From contig QUTJ01031306.1 of the NCBI GenBank assembly GCA_003573635.1, positions 1-10,798 of the forward strand: a stretch of 10,798 nucleotides of DNA. Reading direction: 5' to 3'. This document shows, in pieces, positions 9,714-10,798 of the stretch (position 1 is its first letter; every line of letters starts with the position of its first letter). This stretch comes from Goniomonas avonlea. Taxonomy: Eukaryota; Cryptophyceae; Goniomonadida; Goniomonadaceae. Position numbers and translations under genes: made by a program. The notes beneath the pieces were generated by a model that worked only from the letters and a program-made list of their open reading frames with translations, did not search any database and was not told the DNA's origin.

Positions 9714-10575
9714 CGAGCACAGCGGCAGAAGCAACAGACGACGACCTGGCACCCTCCGTTGCCTCCTCCCATCTCCGCCGCTGTCCCCACTGCCACCGAC
9801 CACGCCACCAGGGGCATGCGCACACGGTGTGAGCCTGGGCCCGCTGCCAAACCAGCGCCTGTGCAGCATGGACTCACAGAGACCAGGCAGACCGGCGCCT
9901 GCACTAGAGTGTGCTTCGATCTTGTGGTGCCGTGGTCAGGTTGTGTCACCGTCACCGTCACCGCCGCCGTCACCGCCGCCGTCACCACCGCCTCGTGGTC
10001 GGCAACCTGCAAGCATGCTGGCTCCACCCACACCCCAGCAGCAGCACCAGCAACATCACCACCACCACTGCCAACCACGCCAAGAGCAGCAGCAGCGCCA
10101 GCAGGACCACGGACAAGGTCTGCCACTGCAGAATCCAGGTCCCTGGGAACACAGTGCTTGCCTGTGCGACGACTGCATGCACTTCCACTCTCGCAGCCAG
10201 AGGAGCCGACGCTGCGGCAACACTGATTTCTGCAATCCAGTGCAGCAACATCCGCACTTGGTGCGCTCGGTTTCGTGCTGCGGTTCCCTGAAATTCTTTC
10301 CGCCGTCACACTCCTTCTGCCTCCTCACCATCACACAGCCTCCTCGCACAGCACGCCACCTCTTCTTTTTTGTTCCTCCTCACGCAAGCATACCTCGTTC
10401 TTTGCACCATCACAAAGCATGCCTCCTCTTTTGCACCATCACACAGCATGCCCCCTCTTTTACGCCTCCCCCAAGCAAGACTGAGCAGACGTGCAGACCT
10501 CCCAGGCCGCAGTGCGAGCCAACCATCCTGCAGCTGCCACCTCTCTCCAACCAGGTGCGCTTGCGTGTGGTTTGA
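9631..10575 (+). other. Long open frame, Pro/Gln/His-rich, doubtful as a gene
   Basis: The longest unspliced frame of the right part (about 314 codons, TTG-initiated; its first ATG is at 9679). It encodes Ser-Pro runs from a (cac)cgt-type triplet tract near 9950-9990, then Gln/His runs near 10040-10110. The other plus frames over the same stretch are also open for 100 codons or more, so triplet repeats and low stop density can explain it. There is no recognisable domain and codon use is not distinctive. Confidence 0.2.
10388..10474 (+). repeat. 29-bp tandem repeat, three decaying copies
   Basis: Copies at 10388-10416, 10417-10445 and 10446-10474 share gcat-cctc-tttgcaccatcacaca-type sequence. 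The third is diverged at its end, and related caccatcacacagc fragments lie upstream near 10325. Confidence 0.75.
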
Positions 10576-10660
10576 GGTGGTCTATTGACCGGGGAAACCA
10601 CACCTGGAACCACACCTTGCGTGTGGTTCGAGGTGGTCTATTGACTGGGGGAACCACACC
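10561..10660. repeat. Duplicated hairpin with compensatory stem change
   Basis: Two copies are offset by 56 bp (10561-10604 and 10617-10660). In copy 1 GTGTGGTTT (10565-10573) pairs with AAACCACAC (10595-10603), with an inner GGTC-TATT-GACC stem-loop (10579-10590). In copy 2 GTGTGGTTC (10621-10629) pairs with GAACCACAC (10651-10659), with an inner GGTC-TATT-GACT (10635-10646). A third arm copy, GAACCACAC, lies at 10607-10615 and could pair with 10621-10629 instead. Confidence 0.85.
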
Positions 10661-10741
10661 GCCAAATGCACCCCTGATGCCCATGAGAGAGACGCGCGCG
10701 ACCACGATTGAGGCGAAGAGCCAGGCAAGGTTAATGCCTGT

Positions 10742-10742
<1 letters not shown>

Positions 10743-10798
<56 letters not shown>
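10743..10798. repeat. (CA)n microsatellite, cut by the window edge
   Basis: An uninterrupted AC dinucleotide run of about 28 units up to the last base. True length unknown. The Val-Cys frames on the minus strand are artefacts of it. Confidence 0.97.

Noticed and set aside
9576-10309. Minus-strand ORFs with Val/Ala/Thr or Cys/Leu repeats
   Set aside because: Triplet repeats make every frame open; no domain, start context or splice logic supports them.
10460-10798. Minus-strand Val-Cys repeat ORFs
   Set aside because: Direct translation of the (CA)n microsatellite.

Overview
The window looks like nuclear DNA from a unicellular eukaryote with a compact, intron-rich genome. Every recognisable gene is split by GT-AG introns. 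Most introns are only 41 to about 60 bp, often with GTG-type donors (GTGCGT, GTGAGT). There are no operons, Shine-Dalgarno sites or prokaryotic signals. I cannot name the species. Lineages with short introns, MORN-repeat proteins and a fucose-nucleotide pathway would fit, but that is inference.

The left 8.8 kb holds four genes on alternating strands. (1) Minus strand, 2423 to about 364 and probably beyond the left edge: a MORN-repeat protein with a long coiled-coil N-terminus. (2) Plus strand, 2666-4010: a nucleoredoxin/tryparedoxin-like thioredoxin-fold protein (WCPPC active site) followed by two RanBP2-type zinc fingers. (3) Minus strand, 5895-4191: a complete ten-exon GDP-mannose 4,6-dehydratase, 374 aa, which I could assemble exon by exon with every phase matching. 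(4) Plus strand, about 6314-8767: an unrecognised eight-exon coiled-coil protein with a Ser/Pro/Ala-rich tail. Genes 1/2 and 3/4 are divergent pairs with short shared promoters that both carry palindromic CTAG/GTAC-rich elements. Genes 2/3 converge, with 180 bp between their stop codons.

The right 2 kb (8768-10798) is low-complexity, GC-rich sequence: GACAGA-type repeats, Pro/Gln/His-type triplet runs, a decaying 29-bp tandem repeat, a duplicated hairpin whose stem changes are compensatory, and a (CA)n microsatellite running off the right edge. Several open frames with plausible splice borders exist there, but none is convincing as a gene.

The genes do not form an evident pathway. Only the dehydratase has a secure metabolic role (GDP-mannose to GDP-4-keto-6-deoxymannose, toward GDP-fucose). 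The most interesting points are RNA-level: a NAGNAG acceptor inside the thioredoxin active site, a duplicated splice-acceptor/exon start in the MORN gene, a short upstream ORF overlapping the coiled-coil start codon as ATGA, long introns that look expanded by private tandem repeats, and the covarying hairpin pair. I see no clear new defence, mobile or biosynthetic system.
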